Notes: generated from the sequence alone by a model not told the origin. DNA of 64,000 nt from Microbacterium sp. SORGH_AS_0888 (GCF_030818905.1 NZ_JAUTAZ010000001.1:930001-994000); one strand, 5' to 3'; numbered from the stretch's first letter, positions 21,140 to 30,525 are shown. Translations and numbers: made by a program.

Positions 21140-22051
21140 TTACTTGTCGGCGGCCTCGGCCTCGGCGACCTCGTCGGTCGTCGTGCCGGCGGCATCCGCG
21201 ATGGCCTCGTCGTGGGCAGCGGCGCCTGCCTCGTCCGCGGCCGACTCGGTCGCCTCGACGGCGACCTCTGCCGGCTCGGTGACGACCGGCGTGCCCTGCT
21301 CGAGCAGCTCGCGCTCCCACTCGGCCAGGGGCTCGGCGGGCTCGGCGTCGTCAGCCGGCTGGTGGCGCTGGATGAGGCCCTCGGCGGCGGCGTCCGCGAT
21401 GATGCGGGTCAGCAGGCCGACCGAGCGGATCGCGTCGTCGTTGCCGGGGATCGGGTACTGGAACTCGTCCGGGTCGGCGTTCGTGTCGAGGATGCCGATG
21501 ACGGGGATGCCGAGCTTGGCGGCCTCGTTGACGGCGAGGTGCTCGCGCTTCGCGTCGACGACCCAGATCGCCGACGGCGTCTTGGTGAGGTTGCGGATGC
21601 CGCCCAGCGACTTGTGCAGCTTGTCGAGCTCGCGCTTCTTGAGCAGGAGCTCCTTCTTGGTGAAGCCGCTCTCAGCCGGGTTCTCGTAGTCGAGCTCCTC
21701 GAGCTCCTTCATCCGCGCGAGGCGCTTGGAGACGGTCTGGAAGTTGGTGAGGAGGCCACCGAGCCAGCGCTGGTTCACGTAGGGCTGGCCGACGCGGGTG
21801 GCCTGCTCGGCGAGCACCTCCTGCGCCTGCTTCTTGGTGCCCACGAAGAGGATGGTGCCGCCGTGCGCGACGGTCTCCTTGACGAACTCGTAGGCCTTGT
21901 CGATGTACGACAGCGACTGCTGGAGGTCGATGATGTGGATGCCGCTGCGCTCCGTGAGGATGAAGCGCTTGACCTTCGGGTTCCACCGGCGGGTCTGGTG
22001 TCCGAAGTGCACGCCGCTGTCGAGCAGCTGGCGAATGGTGACGACGGCCAT
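21140..22051 (-). CDS. rpsB: 30S ribosomal protein S2
   Basis: Small-subunit ribosomal protein. The 303 residues start [20 protein letters not shown] and carry [19 protein letters not shown] and [15 protein letters not shown]. The C-terminal 60 residues are an Ala/Glu/Asp-rich tail, as in other actinobacteria. The ATG at 22051 is preceded by a leader of about 180 bases back to a TAGACT box. Confidence 0.98.
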   Translation of the reverse strand: MAVVTIRQLLDSGVHFGHQTRRWNPKVKRFILTERSGIHIIDLQQSLSYIDKAYEFVKETVAHGGTILFVGTKKQAQEVLAEQATRVGQPYVNQRWLGGLLTNFQTVSKRLARMKELEELDYENPAESGFTKKELLLKKRELDKLHKSLGGIRNLTKTPSAIWVVDAKREHLAVNEAAKLGIPVIGILDTNADPDEFQYPIPGNDDAIRSVGLLTRIIADAAAEGLIQRHQPADDAEPAEPLAEWERELLEQGTPVVTEPAEVAVEATESAADEAGAAAHDEAIADAAGTTTDEVAEAEAADK

Positions 22052-22208
22052 GGCCGTTCTCCTGTTCTCTGGGTTTTCTCCGCGCGGCAGGACGCCGGCG
22101 AGCCTGGTGCCCGGCACACACCCGCTCCCTGTGAGAGGAGACCGGTGGGTGGGATGCCGCACGAGAGCCACGAACGAGGTCGGGGATCGTGCTGTGGGCA
22201 CGCGTAGT

Positions 22209-22227
22209 CATCCCGACATGCGGGATG
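22209..22227 (-). promoter_or_regulatory. Hairpin at the 5' end of the rpsB leader
   Basis: CATCCCG (22209-22215) and CGGGATG (22221-22227) form a perfect 7-base stem with a 5-base loop just after the candidate start of rpsB transcription. It could stabilise or regulate the leader. Confidence 0.35.
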
Positions 22228-22235
22228 CGGCTCTC

Positions 22236-22241
22236 AGTCTA
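22236..22241 (-). promoter_or_regulatory. Candidate -10 box of rpsB-tsf
   Basis: TAGACT preceded by TGC (extended -10 form) lies about 185 bases before rpsB. No good -35 is visible. Confidence 0.4.
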
Positions 22242-22345
22242 GCAGCAGCGCAGGCGCTCCTCCCCACCCGGGCGGGCGGAGCGGCCTCTCCACAGAACGA
22301 GCGGCGGCGTCCCCTCGGGGGCGGTCGGCGGCGGAGGATCGGCGC

Positions 22346-22861
22346 ATGTCGCGTGCCGCCGTCCTCGCCCTGCTGGGGGTGCTCGCGCTGCTCGCTCCGC
22401 TCGCCGTCGCGCCGGGCGCGGGGGCGGCGGATGCGTCGGCCGCGGCCGACGGCGCCTCCCCCGCCTGGGACTGGCCGCTCCGGGCACCACGGATCGTCCG
22501 CGGCTACGTGCGACCGCCGCATCCCTACGGCGCGGGCCACCGCGGCATCGACCTGACCGGTACGGATGATGTCGTGCGGGCGCCGGCCGACGGGGTGGTG
22601 GCCTTCGCGGGCGATGTCGCCGGGCGCCCGGTGCTGACCATCGACCACGGGGACGGGTGGGTGAGCTCGTTCGAGCCCGTGGCGACCGCGATGCGGCCGG
22701 GGACGGCCGTGCTTCGCGGCCAGCAGGTGGGGGAGATCACGGCGAGCGGGCACGGAGCACCGGGCGTCCTGCACCTGGGCGCGCGCCGGGACGGCGAGTA
22801 CGTGAATCCGCTGCTGCTGCTGGGCGGTGTTCCGCGCGCCGTGCTCCTGCCCTGCTGCTGA
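22346..22861 (+). CDS. Secreted M23 family metallopeptidase
   Basis: The 171-residue protein has a signal peptide (VLALLGVLALLAPLAVAPGAGA) and one M23 / LytM domain with the zinc ligands of GHRGIDL (His and Asp) and the later HLGARRDG. It should cut peptidoglycan cross-links outside the cell, or act as a wall-enzyme activator if degenerate. Here the ligands look intact. GGAGGA precedes the ATG. It is divergent from rpsB and convergent with the DUF3060 gene. Confidence 0.88.
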   Translation: MSRAAVLALLGVLALLAPLAVAPGAGAADASAAADGASPAWDWPLRAPRIVRGYVRPPHPYGAGHRGIDLTGTDDVVRAPADGVVAFAGDVAGRPVLTIDHGDGWVSSFEPVATAMRPGTAVLRGQQVGEITASGHGAPGVLHLGARRDGEYVNPLLLLGGVPRAVLLPCC

Positions 22862-22866
22862 GGCGG

Positions 22867-23454
22867 TCAGCGGGTCGCGACGGTGTTGCGCGAACCGGCG
22901 TCCGACACGGCGCCGAGCGAGGCGGCCGTGACGCGGTTGTCGTTGCCCGAGACCGTGACCGCACCTGCCGCGCCCGATGCGTCGACCTGGTTGCGGTCGC
23001 CGTTGATCGTGATCGCGCCGAGGGTCGCGACATCCGCCTCGTTGCTCTGTCCGCCGATCGTGAGCGCCGCCACGCTCGCGGCCTCGACGCGGTTTCTGTC
23101 GCCGTTGATCGCGACGGTTCCGGCACGCGCCGCGGTGAGGTCGACCTCGATCCCGGCTCCGGCGATCGTGACCGTGGGGCAGTCGCCGGTGAGCACGGTT
23201 GCCCCGGCGGTGTCGGAGACGGTCACGGGCGCTCCCCCGCAGTCGCGGGAGTCCGTCGCACTCGGCGACGGGGTGGGGAGCACCTGGCCGCTCGCGGTGG
23301 GCGTCGGCGTGGGCGAGGGAACGCTGGTGGCCCCGCGGGTGGGGAGCACGGTCGGACGCGGGCTCACCAGCGGCGTGCACGCGGCGAGCGCCGCGGCGGC
23401 GAGCGCGGCGACGGCGACCAGCCCTGCACGTCGGACGAGGGAGCGAGGTTCCAC
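22867..23454 (-). CDS. DUF3060 lipoprotein
   Basis: The 195-residue protein begins with a lipoprotein signal (LVAVAALAAAALAACTP, lipobox LAAC), then a Pro/Thr/Ser-rich linker. It ends in a domain with DCGGAPVTVSD and repeats of about 24 residues built on ITINGDRNQV, IGGQSNEADV, VSGNDNRVTA and DAGSRNTV. Such repeats suggest a small beta-helix, as in DUF3060. Function unknown; located on the outer face of the membrane. The GTG at 23454 is supported by TACCGT 6 bases upstream. Confidence 0.85.
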   Translation of the reverse strand: MEPRSLVRRAGLVAVAALAAAALAACTPLVSPRPTVLPTRGATSVPSPTPTPTASGQVLPTPSPSATDSRDCGGAPVTVSDTAGATVLTGDCPTVTIAGAGIEVDLTAARAGTVAINGDRNRVEAASVAALTIGGQSNEADVATLGAITINGDRNQVDASGAAGAVTVSGNDNRVTAASLGAVSDAGSRNTVATR

Positions 23455-23460
23455 GTCCCC

Positions 23461-23466
23461 ACGGTA
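23461..23466 (-). promoter_or_regulatory. Leaderless-type -10 box of the DUF3060 gene
   Basis: TACCGT stands 6 bases before the GTG at 23454. Confidence 0.45.
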
Positions 23467-23539
23467 CGTCCCTCGTCTCCCCGGCGCATCCCCGTGCGTC
23501 GCCACCCCCACCGCGCGCTCTGCCCCGCAGCACGCGCGG

Positions 23540-24457
23540 TCAGGCGCGCGGGTGGGCCTGGCGGTACACGGCGGCGAGCCGCTCGCTGGAGACGTGCGTG
23601 TAGATCTGGGTCGTGCCGAGGCTCGCATGGCCCAGGATCTCCTGCACCGCTCGCAGGTCCGCGCCGCCGTCGAGCAGGTGGGTCGCGGCGGAGTGGCGCA
23701 GGACGTGCGGCCCCACGGCGGGGGCGCCGAGCGCCGGCCCGAGCGCGCGGTTGACCACGTCGTAGACCGCGCGCGGTCCGAGCGCGCCGCCCCGCGCGCC
23801 CAGGAAGACGCGGTCCGCGGGCGGACGGCCATGCTGCGAAGCGCGGCTCGCCAGCGCCGGCCGGCCGCGCGCGAGGTACTCGGCGAGCGCCCGCGCGGCG
23901 GACCCGCCGAAGGGCACGACGCGTTCCTTGTCGCCCTTTCCGACGACCCGGACCGTACGGCGTTCCTCGTCGAGATCATCCCCACGGATGCCGCAGAGCT
24001 CGGAGACGCGGAGGGCGGACCCGTAGAGCAGCTCCAGCAGCGCTCCGTCCCGCAGCGCGACGGGGTCGCCCCCCTCCCCGCGCTCGGCGGCCTTCTCGAG
24101 CACTCCTGCGACGGCGTCGACGGTTCCGACGACGGGGAGGCTCCGCCCTCGCTTGGCGCTCACGAGTCGCAGGGACGGATCGACGTCCACGAGTCCGGAC
24201 TCGGTCGCCCAGGCGAAGAAGCCGCGCACGGCGGCCGTGCGCCGGGCGAGCGTCGCGCGGCTGTCGCCGCGCCCGGTGGCCTGCCACAGCCATTGCCGGA
24301 GCTCCTCGAGATCCACCCGCACGAGGTCGGCGTCCTCACCGATCGTCGCGGCGAGGTCGCGCAGATCACCGCGATAGGCGCGAACCGTGGCGGGCGAGAG
24401 ACGCCGTACCCGGGCGAGGTGCTCGCACCAGGGTTCGATCGCCTCGGACAGTCGCAT
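23540..24457 (-). CDS. xerC: Tyrosine recombinase XerC
   Basis: Resolves chromosome dimers at dif, normally with XerD. The 305 residues include an N-terminal SAM-like core-binding domain and the catalytic domain with all expected residues: Arg150 (GSALRVSEL), Lys174 (GKGDKER), His251 and Arg254 (HVLRHSAATHLL), His277 (LGHASLGTT) and the nucleophile Tyr286 (IYTHVS). Its place next to dprA and near rpsB is the usual one in actinobacteria, which favours XerC over a phage integrase. The ATG at 24457 fits the family start. Confidence 0.93.
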   Translation of the reverse strand: MRLSEAIEPWCEHLARVRRLSPATVRAYRGDLRDLAATIGEDADLVRVDLEELRQWLWQATGRGDSRATLARRTAAVRGFFAWATESGLVDVDPSLRLVSAKRGRSLPVVGTVDAVAGVLEKAAERGEGGDPVALRDGALLELLYGSALRVSELCGIRGDDLDEERRTVRVVGKGDKERVVPFGGSAARALAEYLARGRPALASRASQHGRPPADRVFLGARGGALGPRAVYDVVNRALGPALGAPAVGPHVLRHSAATHLLDGGADLRAVQEILGHASLGTTQIYTHVSSERLAAVYRQAHPRA

Positions 24458-24502
24458 GCACCCAGGATGCCCCCATCCCGGCACGCTGCGCTCAGGGCGC
24501 GC

Positions 24503-25696
24503 TCACCCGCTTCGGAGTCGCCACCCCGCGGCGCCGTGCTCGACGGCGCCCTCGAGGAGCAATGCCCCCAGCAGCGCCTCGACCTCCGAGATCGCCATGC
24601 CGCTGCGTGCGGCCACCTGACCCGGCTCACGGAACGTCGTGCGGCTCAGGGCGTCACGCAGCCGCGTGCGGTCGCCGGTCCACTCGCCCAGGTCGAGCGG
24701 TTCCGGCTCGCCGCGGCCGATCAGCTCCAACGCCTCGGCGGCCGAGGTGACGCAGCGCGCGTCGTAGTCCCGCAGCAGCCGATGACAGCCGATGGACGCC
24801 GCACTCGTCACCGGACCTGGCACGGCGCCCAGTGGGCGACCGATCGACGCCGCATGCCCCGCGGTGTTCAGCGAGCCGCTGCGCGCCCCCGCCTCCACGA
24901 CGACGGTGGCAGCGGAGAACGCGGCGATCAGCCGGTTGCGCGCGAGAAAACGCCAGCGCGTGGGAGCCGTGCCGCACGGGACCTCGGAGACGAGGGCGCC
25001 GCCGTCGCGGAGGATGCGCTCGAGCAGGTCGGTGTGACCGCGTGGGTAGAGCGTGTCGGCGCCGCCGGCGAGCACCGCCACGGTGCTCCCGCGCACCGCG
25101 AGCGCGCCCCGGTGCGCCGCACCGTCGATGCCGTACGCACCGCCGGAGACGACGAGCGCTCCGCTTTCGGCGATGCCCGCGGCGAGCTCGCCCGCCACGT
25201 GCTCGCCGTAGGCGGTGGCCGCGCGCGCCCCGACGACCGCGACGGCTCCCTGCGCGGCGTCGAACCGCGGCACACGGCCGCGTACCCACACGCACAGGGG
25301 CGCATGGGCGCCCAGGTCGTCGGCGCCCGCCGGCCAGTGCTCGGAGTCGGGCGTCAGCAGTCGCGCGTGGCAGCGGGATGCGCCCACGAGCGTCCGCGCG
25401 AGGGCGTGCTCCCCCAGCCTCGGGATCCATCGCGCCGTGCCCGCGCGCAGCTCGGCCGGCGCGATCCCGGCATCCGAGGCCGCGCGGCCGTCCTGGGCCA
25501 CGAAGACCCGACGGTAGGACTCGGCGGCGCCCAACGCGGCGACGAGCGCACCCGCCACGCCGTCGCCCGGCTCGGCGAGGGTCGCCCACAGCGCCCGGGC
25601 CGCCCGCTCGGGCGTCGCGGGGTCGTCCGGCGCCCCCGCGACCGCGGAGGCCTCCCCCGCCGCGGTGAGCAGCGCGTCGAGCGGCGGGGCCGTCAC
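24503..25696 (-). CDS. dprA: DNA-processing protein DprA
   Basis: Binds incoming single-stranded DNA and loads RecA during natural transformation; widely kept even in species not known to be competent. The 397 residues have the Rossmann-like core with VAVVGARAAT, SGGAYGIDGAAHRGAL, PRGH and EVPCGTAPTRWRFLARNRLIA, and a C-terminal winged-helix. The start overlaps the comM stop by 4 bases (GTGA), giving a coupled yraN-comM-dprA cluster. Confidence 0.95.
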   Translation of the reverse strand: MTAPPLDALLTAAGEASAVAGAPDDPATPERAARALWATLAEPGDGVAGALVAALGAAESYRRVFVAQDGRAASDAGIAPAELRAGTARWIPRLGEHALARTLVGASRCHARLLTPDSEHWPAGADDLGAHAPLCVWVRGRVPRFDAAQGAVAVVGARAATAYGEHVAGELAAGIAESGALVVSGGAYGIDGAAHRGALAVRGSTVAVLAGGADTLYPRGHTDLLERILRDGGALVSEVPCGTAPTRWRFLARNRLIAAFSAATVVVEAGARSGSLNTAGHAASIGRPLGAVPGPVTSAASIGCHRLLRDYDARCVTSAAEALELIGRGEPEPLDLGEWTGDRTRLRDALSRTTFREPGQVAARSGMAISEVEALLGALLLEGAVEHGAAGWRLRSG

Positions 25697-27219
25697 GGGG
25701 CGATCCCCTTCTTCAGGAACAGTGCCCGCCCGATGTCCGATGCCTCGAGCCGATCATGCCGAGCCAGATCGGCGAGCGTCCACGCCAGCCGCAGGACCCG
25801 GTCGTAGCCCCGCAGCGTCAGCGCTCCGCGCTCCAGCGCCGCGTCCAACGGCCGTCGCACCGGCAGCGGCGGCGCATGCGGCCCGTCTCGGAGCCACGAG
25901 CCGGGGACCTCGGCGTTGCGCTGCCACGGCGTCCCCCGCAGGCGCTCCGCCGCTCGATCGCGTGCGGCACCGACCTGCGCACGGGCGGCGGCCGACGACA
26001 TCCGCTCGGCGGGGTCGTGTCCTCCCGCACGCGAGACCGGACGCACCTGCAGCTCGATGTCGATGCGGTCGCGCAGGGGACCCGAGAGCCGCCCCAGGTA
26101 ACGGCGGATCGCCATGGGCGGGCATTCGCACGAGGCGCCTCTCACGCCGTAGTTGCCACACGGACACGGGTTCGTCGCGAGCACCAGCTGGAAGCGCGCG
26201 GGATAGCGTGCGGAGACGCCGGAACGATGGATGTCGATCCATCCGCGCTCCAGCGGCTGCCGCAGCGCGTCGAGCACGCTCGCGGCGAACTCGCCGGCCT
26301 CGTCGAGGAAGAGGACGCCCTCGCTGGCGCGCGCGATGGCGCCCGGCCGGATCACGCGCGAGCCGCCCCCGACGAGCGCGGCCATCGTCGCACTGTGGTG
26401 CGGAGCCTCGAGCGGAGGCACCCGGGAGAGCGTCGTCACCGGGGTCCCGGACAACGACCGTACGCACGCCGCGACGAGCGCCGCCTGCTCGTCCAGCGGC
26501 GGCAGGATTCCGGGCAGTCGCTGCGCCAGCATGGTCTTGCCCGCCCCGGGCGGTCCGCTGAGGAGCAGATGATGCCCGCCCGCCGCGGCCGTCACGAGGG
26601 CGGCGACGGCGTCGGGTTGCCCCACCACATCGGCCAGGTCGGGGACCTCCGGCTCGGACACGTCGGGCACGGGCACCGCGACCGGCGCGCAGTCCGGCAC
26701 CGCGACCTCGGCGCCGTGGAGCCGCGCCACCTCGGCGAGCGACACGGCTCCGACGACCTCGATGCCGGGAACGAGCCCGGCCTCGGCGGCAGCGGCGTGC
26801 GGCACGACGATGCGCGAGAAGCCCGCGCGCGCCGCCGCGGCGACCGCCGGCAGGACACCGGACACCGGCCGCAGGCGCCCGTCCAGACCCAGCTCCGCCA
26901 GATGGACCGTGCGTGCCAGAGAGCGCTCCTCGAGGCGGAACTCCTCCGCGATGGCCGCGACCGCGATCGCGAGGTCGAAGCCGGAGCCGTGCTTGGGCAG
27001 GCTCGCCGGCGACAGGTTGACCGTGAGACGCCGCCGGGAGAGCTCCAGCCCCGAGTTGGCGCAGGCGTTGGTGACCCGCTGGACCGCCTCGCCGAGCGCC
27101 CTGTCGCCCAACCCGATGATGCGGAACTCCGGCGTCTGCTTGCTGAGGTCGGCCTCGACCTCGACGGGTGTGCCCTCCAGACCGACGAGAGCGACCGCCC
27201 ACGTGCGCACGACGCTCAC
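25693..27219 (-). CDS. comM: YifB family Mg-chelatase-like AAA ATPase (ComM-like)
   Basis: The 508-residue protein has an N-terminal Lon-protease-like domain (VEADLSKQTPEFRIIGLGD), an AAA core with Walker A GPPGAGKTM and Walker B GVLFLDEAGEF, the NPCPCGNYG cysteine block, and a Mg-chelatase C-terminal domain. ComM in Vibrio is a helicase that aids branch migration during transformation. The GTG at 27219 overlaps the yraN stop and gives the normal start VSVVRTWAVALVGLEG; longer in-frame starts lie inside yraN and are rejected. Confidence 0.94.
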   Translation of the reverse strand: MSVVRTWAVALVGLEGTPVEVEADLSKQTPEFRIIGLGDRALGEAVQRVTNACANSGLELSRRRLTVNLSPASLPKHGSGFDLAIAVAAIAEEFRLEERSLARTVHLAELGLDGRLRPVSGVLPAVAAAARAGFSRIVVPHAAAAEAGLVPGIEVVGAVSLAEVARLHGAEVAVPDCAPVAVPVPDVSEPEVPDLADVVGQPDAVAALVTAAAGGHHLLLSGPPGAGKTMLAQRLPGILPPLDEQAALVAACVRSLSGTPVTTLSRVPPLEAPHHSATMAALVGGGSRVIRPGAIARASEGVLFLDEAGEFAASVLDALRQPLERGWIDIHRSGVSARYPARFQLVLATNPCPCGNYGVRGASCECPPMAIRRYLGRLSGPLRDRIDIELQVRPVSRAGGHDPAERMSSAAARAQVGAARDRAAERLRGTPWQRNAEVPGSWLRDGPHAPPLPVRRPLDAALERGALTLRGYDRVLRLAWTLADLARHDRLEASDIGRALFLKKGIAP

Positions 27220-27572
27220 CGGAGGTCTCGCAGGTGCTCGATGCGGAACGGGCCCGTGCCGAGCAGGGCGATCGCGTCGACCCGGATCCGGGTGCCGCGC
27301 GCCAGGACGGGATGTGCCGTGCACCAGGCGAGCGCGAGTCGCCACAGACGCGCACGCTTGCGCGCGTCCACCGCCTCGAAGGGATGGCCGAACAGGTCGC
27401 TGCGACGCGTCTTCACCTCGACGACGACGATCTCCGTGCCGTCATGCGCCACGATGTCGAGCTCGCCCGCGGGACACCGCCAGTTCCGCTGCAGGATGCG
27501 CCACCCGCATCCGATCAGGTAGTCGGCTGCCGCCTGTTCGCCGCGGCGTCCCAGTTCGTCTTTCTCCGCCAT
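27216..27572 (-). CDS. YraN family protein (UPF0102, endonuclease-like)
   Basis: A 118-residue protein with the UPF0102 pattern LGRRGEQAAADYLIGCGW, GELDIVAHD and VVVEVKTRR. The E-x-D and E-V-K residues resemble a Holliday-junction-resolvase / PD-(D/E)XK active site, but no clear activity is established for the family. First gene of the yraN-comM-dprA set; 102 bases after DUF2469. Confidence 0.92.
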   Translation of the reverse strand: MAEKDELGRRGEQAAADYLIGCGWRILQRNWRCPAGELDIVAHDGTEIVVVEVKTRRSDLFGHPFEAVDARKRARLWRLALAWCTAHPVLARGTRIRVDAIALLGTGPFRIEHLRDLR

Positions 27573-27674
27573 GCGGACCAGGCTGGCCGCCGGCAGCGCC
27601 CCGCGGAGGTCCTCCCGCAGGATCCGTGGAGGAGCGGCATCGCCGCGCCGCCTGGGGAGGAGAGGATGACGCGC

Positions 27675-27998
27675 TCAGCTGTCGAGCGAGAGCTCCTCGG
27701 GAAGCTGGAAGTCGCGCCGTGTCAGCTCCTCGACGTTCACGTCCTTGAAGGTCAGCACCCGCACGGACTTCACGAAGCGGTCGGCGCGGTAGATGTCCCA
27801 CACCCACACATCCGTCATCGAGATCTCGAAGTAGAAGTCGTGCTCCGTGTCGCGGCGCACGACGTTCACCTCGTTCGCGAGATAGAACCTGCGCTCCGTC
27901 TCGATCACGTACTGGAACTGCGACACGACGTCGCGGTACTCCTTGTAGAGCGCGAGCTCCAGCTCGCGGTCGTAGTCCTCGAAGACGTCGTCATCCAT
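27675..27998 (-). CDS. DUF2469 protein
   Basis: A 107-residue acidic protein with the actinobacterial DUF2469 pattern: DYDRELELALYKEYRDVVSQ, FYLANEVNV and VWVWDIYRADRFVKSVRV. Function unknown. It is always found near rnhB and yraN in this lineage. A TAGGCT box 9 bases upstream of the ATG overlaps the rnhB stop codon. Confidence 0.92.
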   Translation of the reverse strand: MDDDVFEDYDRELELALYKEYRDVVSQFQYVIETERRFYLANEVNVVRRDTEHDFYFEISMTDVWVWDIYRADRFVKSVRVLTFKDVNVEELTRRDFQLPEELSLDS

Positions 27999-28007
27999 GG
28001 TGTGTCC

Positions 28008-28013
28008 AGCCTA
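28008..28013 (-). promoter_or_regulatory. -10 box of DUF2469 sharing bases with the rnhB stop
   Basis: TAGGCT begins with the TAG stop codon of rnhB (28011-28013). It lies 9 bases before the DUF2469 start. Confidence 0.4.
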
Positions 28014-28661
28014 GAACAGCGTCGGGGCATCGGAGATCGCCCAGCTCGTGCGGTGGTGGACGCTCAGCCCGTGCTCGCGGATCGCGGCGCGGTGCTCGAG
28101 GCTCGCGTATCCCTTGTTGCGCAGCCATCCGTATGCGGGCGCGGTCTCGTGCAGCGCGACCATGTGGCCGTCGCGCGCCACCTTCGCGACGACCGAGGCC
28201 GCCGCCGCGCTCGCGCAGTCGCGGTCGGCCTTCACGACCGTGGTGACCGCGCACGGAGCAGGGCCGGCGAGGCTGATGTAGTCGTGGTTCCCGTCGAGGA
28301 TCAGGACGGCGTCCGCCAGGTCCAGCCCGAGGCCCGCGATCGCCCGGTGCGCCGCGATCCCGAGCGCACGGATGATCCCGACCTCGTCGACCTCCTGCGA
28401 GCTCGCCCAGCCGACCGCGCTCGCCTCCACCCAGGCGGCGGCGCGCTCGGCCACGGCCGCGCGTCGCGACTCGGGGATCAGCTTGGAGTCGCGCAGGCCG
28501 TCCGGCATCCGTCGCCGTGCGTGTCGCACGCCCACGGCTGCTGCGCCGACCGCGACGGGGCCGGCGAGCGCGCCGCGACCGACCTCGTCGCAGGCCACCA
28601 CGAGCGGGTGCTCCCGCAGCAGCCGCCGCTCGAGGCCGAGCGTGGGGACGGCCACCGTCAT
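28011..28661 (-). CDS. rnhB: Ribonuclease HII
   Basis: Cuts the RNA strand of RNA-DNA hybrids and single ribonucleotides in DNA. The 216 residues show VVACDEVGRGALAGPV with the first acidic residues, LRDSKLIPESRR, ILDGNHDYI and VVKADRDCASAAAASVVAKVARD. The ATG at 28661 overlaps the lepB stop (ATGA). A second RNase H (type I) lies at 58487-59053. Confidence 0.96.
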   Translation of the reverse strand: MTVAVPTLGLERRLLREHPLVVACDEVGRGALAGPVAVGAAAVGVRHARRRMPDGLRDSKLIPESRRAAVAERAAAWVEASAVGWASSQEVDEVGIIRALGIAAHRAIAGLGLDLADAVLILDGNHDYISLAGPAPCAVTTVVKADRDCASAAAASVVAKVARDGHMVALHETAPAYGWLRNKGYASLEHRAAIREHGLSVHHRTSWAISDAPTLF

Positions 28662-29404
28662 CCGGACCCGCCGGCGGGGCTCGGCACGCCGGCGAACACG
28701 GCGTGGTGGAAGTCGATCGGTCCGAACCTGCTGAAGGGCCAGGTGATGACGAAGGCACGGCCCACGACGTTGTCCATCGGGACGAAGCCCTTGCCCGGCT
28801 GGTCCTGGTTGTAGCGGGAGTCCTTGGAACGGTTCCGGTTGTCGCCCAGCACCCACAGCGAGTTCGCCGGCACCGTCACGTCGAAGGCGAGCGCGGATGC
28901 CGGCTCTCCCGCGGAGACGTTGATGTACGAGGTCTCGTCGATCGCCGTGCCGTTGACCGTGATCTGACCGAGCTGATTGCAGCACACGACGTGGTCGCCC
29001 GGAAGACCGATGATGCGCTTGATGAGGTGGTCGTCGCTGTCCGAGGCGCTGAGTCCCACGAGCGAGAGCAGCCAGTCCCCGGCGGCCGCGAGCGGATTCT
29101 GCGGCGCGGTCGCCGGCTTCGGGTCGAGCCAGCCCCCCGGGTCGCGGAACACGACCACGTCGCCGCGCGAATAGCCGCCGAAGCGCGGCGTGATCTCGTC
29201 GACGAGGATGCGGTCCTGCACCATCAGCGTGGTCTCCATCGACGCCGACGGGATGTAGAACGAGCGGACGAGGAAGGTCTTGACGGCGAACGAGACGACG
29301 AGCGCGATGACGATGATGATCGCGACGTCGCGGAGGAAACGGAGCGTTCCACGCGATCGGTTACGGGATCGGGAGGGCGCGGGTGCCGTCTCGTCGGTGC
29401 TCAT
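28658..29404 (-). CDS. lepB: Signal peptidase I
   Basis: Removes signal peptides from exported proteins on the outer face of the membrane. The 248 residues have an N-terminal membrane helix (DVAIIIVIALVVSFAVKTFL), the catalytic serine in IPSASMETTL (Ser55), the catalytic lysine in HLIKRIIGLPGD (Lys129) and the GDNRNRSKDSRY box. The ATG at 29404 has GAAGGA upstream. It sits between rplS and rnhB in the usual order. Confidence 0.96.
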   Translation of the reverse strand: MSTDETAPAPSRSRNRSRGTLRFLRDVAIIIVIALVVSFAVKTFLVRSFYIPSASMETTLMVQDRILVDEITPRFGGYSRGDVVVFRDPGGWLDPKPATAPQNPLAAAGDWLLSLVGLSASDSDDHLIKRIIGLPGDHVVCCNQLGQITVNGTAIDETSYINVSAGEPASALAFDVTVPANSLWVLGDNRNRSKDSRYNQDQPGKGFVPMDNVVGRAFVITWPFSRFGPIDFHHAVFAGVPSPAGGSG

Positions 29405-29486
29405 GTGACGTCCTTCGTGCGGCTCCTGCGGCCGCATCACCTAGCGTCGCACACCCGACGGGCGCTCTCGTGCACGGCGCAACGGA

Positions 29487-29512
29487 AAGGGCCCCGGTCT
29501 CCCGGGGCCCTT
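29487..29512 (-). terminator. Rho-independent terminator after rplS
   Basis: Arms AAGGGCCCCGG (29487-29497) and CCGGGGCCCTT (29502-29512) with a 4-base loop follow the rplS stop at 29522. Confidence 0.75.
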
Positions 29513-29521
29513 CGCGCGAGA

Positions 29522-29869
29522 TCAGTTGTCGCGCTTCTCCTTGATCTTGGCCTTCTTGCCGCGAAGGTTGCGCAGGTAGTACAGCTTGGCGCGGCGCACG
29601 TCGCCGCGGGTGACGACCTCGATGTGGTCGATCACCGGCGAGTGGACCGGGAAGGTGCGCTCGACGCCGACCTGGAAGCTGATCTTGCGGACCGTGAAGG
29701 TCTCGCGGACGCCATCGCCCGAACGGCCGATGACCACGCCCTGGAAGACCTGGATACGCGAGCGGTTGCCCTCGGTGATGTTCACGTGCACCTTGACGGT
29801 GTCGCCGGGGGCGAAGTCGGGGATGTCCGAGCGGAGCGAGGCCGCATCGAGGGCGTCGAGGATCTGCAT
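29522..29869 (-). CDS. rplS: 50S ribosomal protein L19
   Basis: Large-subunit protein at the subunit interface. The 115 residues show the family core [31 protein letters not shown] sequence and [20 protein letters not shown]. The ATG at 29869 is used. A leader of about 130 bases runs back to an extended -10 element at 30001-30011. Confidence 0.98.
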   Translation of the reverse strand: MQILDALDAASLRSDIPDFAPGDTVKVHVNITEGNRSRIQVFQGVVIGRSGDGVRETFTVRKISFQVGVERTFPVHSPVIDHIEVVTRGDVRRAKLYYLRNLRGKKAKIKEKRDN

Positions 29870-30000
29870 GGTCTTGTCTCTCTGCCGCCGCCACAGGTCG
29901 GACGGCGGATATAGGTATGGGGATGTGATGTGCCGGTGGCCGACCGCGATTGGCGGGCGACGGGCTCCCCTGTGGCAGAGCCGGGCCGGGGCACAAACAA

Positions 30001-30011
30001 CTATTCTGCCA
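30001..30011 (-). promoter_or_regulatory. Extended -10 promoter element of rplS
   Basis: TGGCAGAATAG on the minus strand, about 132 bases before rplS, has the TG-N form followed by CAGAAT. The same element with one change precedes rpsP at 33524-33534. Confidence 0.45.
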
Positions 30012-30032
30012 CGCCCGGGCCGCGCGACCAAA

Positions 30033-30518
30033 CTACGGACGCGGGCTCTCCTTCACCACGATGACCTCGGGCCCGGTGCGCGGGGGCGCCTCGGCGCGCG
30101 GCGGGATGTAGGCCGTGCCGTCGGTCGCCCGCAGCAGCACGGCGGAGGGGCGCGCCTCGCGCCACAGCTGCCAGAGCGTCAGCCAGAAGAGGCCGACACC
30201 GACGATGACCGTGAGCACGAACATCGGCGCCCACCACGTCTGCCCGTAGAAGCCGAGCGCGATCGTGAGCGCGTTCCAGACGCCGAAGCCGGCGACATCC
30301 CACCAGGAGACGGCGCGCTCGGCGCGGACGCTGGCGCGAGCGCGGACCAGGAGCGCCAGCGCCAGCTGGCCGAGGAACACGGAGGGGATCGCGAGGAAGA
30401 ACATCCAGACGAAGGCCCAGCCGCCCGCGCTGAACAGGCCCCAGCCGACGAAGAGCCAGAGCGGAAGCAGGAACGCCGCGGGGATGAGCCAGCGGAAGAA
30501 CGCCTTCCGGATCCACAT
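30033..30518 (-). CDS. Four-helix membrane protein of unknown function
   Basis: The 161-residue protein starts [19 protein letters not shown] and has about four membrane helices ([59 protein letters not shown]) and a Pro-rich cytosolic tail. I do not recognise a family. It is divergent from map and sits inside the usual trmD-rplS block. TACCAT lies 7 bases before the start. Confidence 0.75.
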   Translation of the reverse strand: MWIRKAFFRWLIPAAFLLPLWLFVGWGLFSAGGWAFVWMFFLAIPSVFLGQLALALLVRARASVRAERAVSWWDVAGFGVWNALTIALGFYGQTWWAPMFVLTVIVGVGLFWLTLWQLWREARPSAVLLRATDGTAYIPPRAEAPPRTGPEVIVVKESPRP

Positions 30519-30525
30519 GCCTCAG

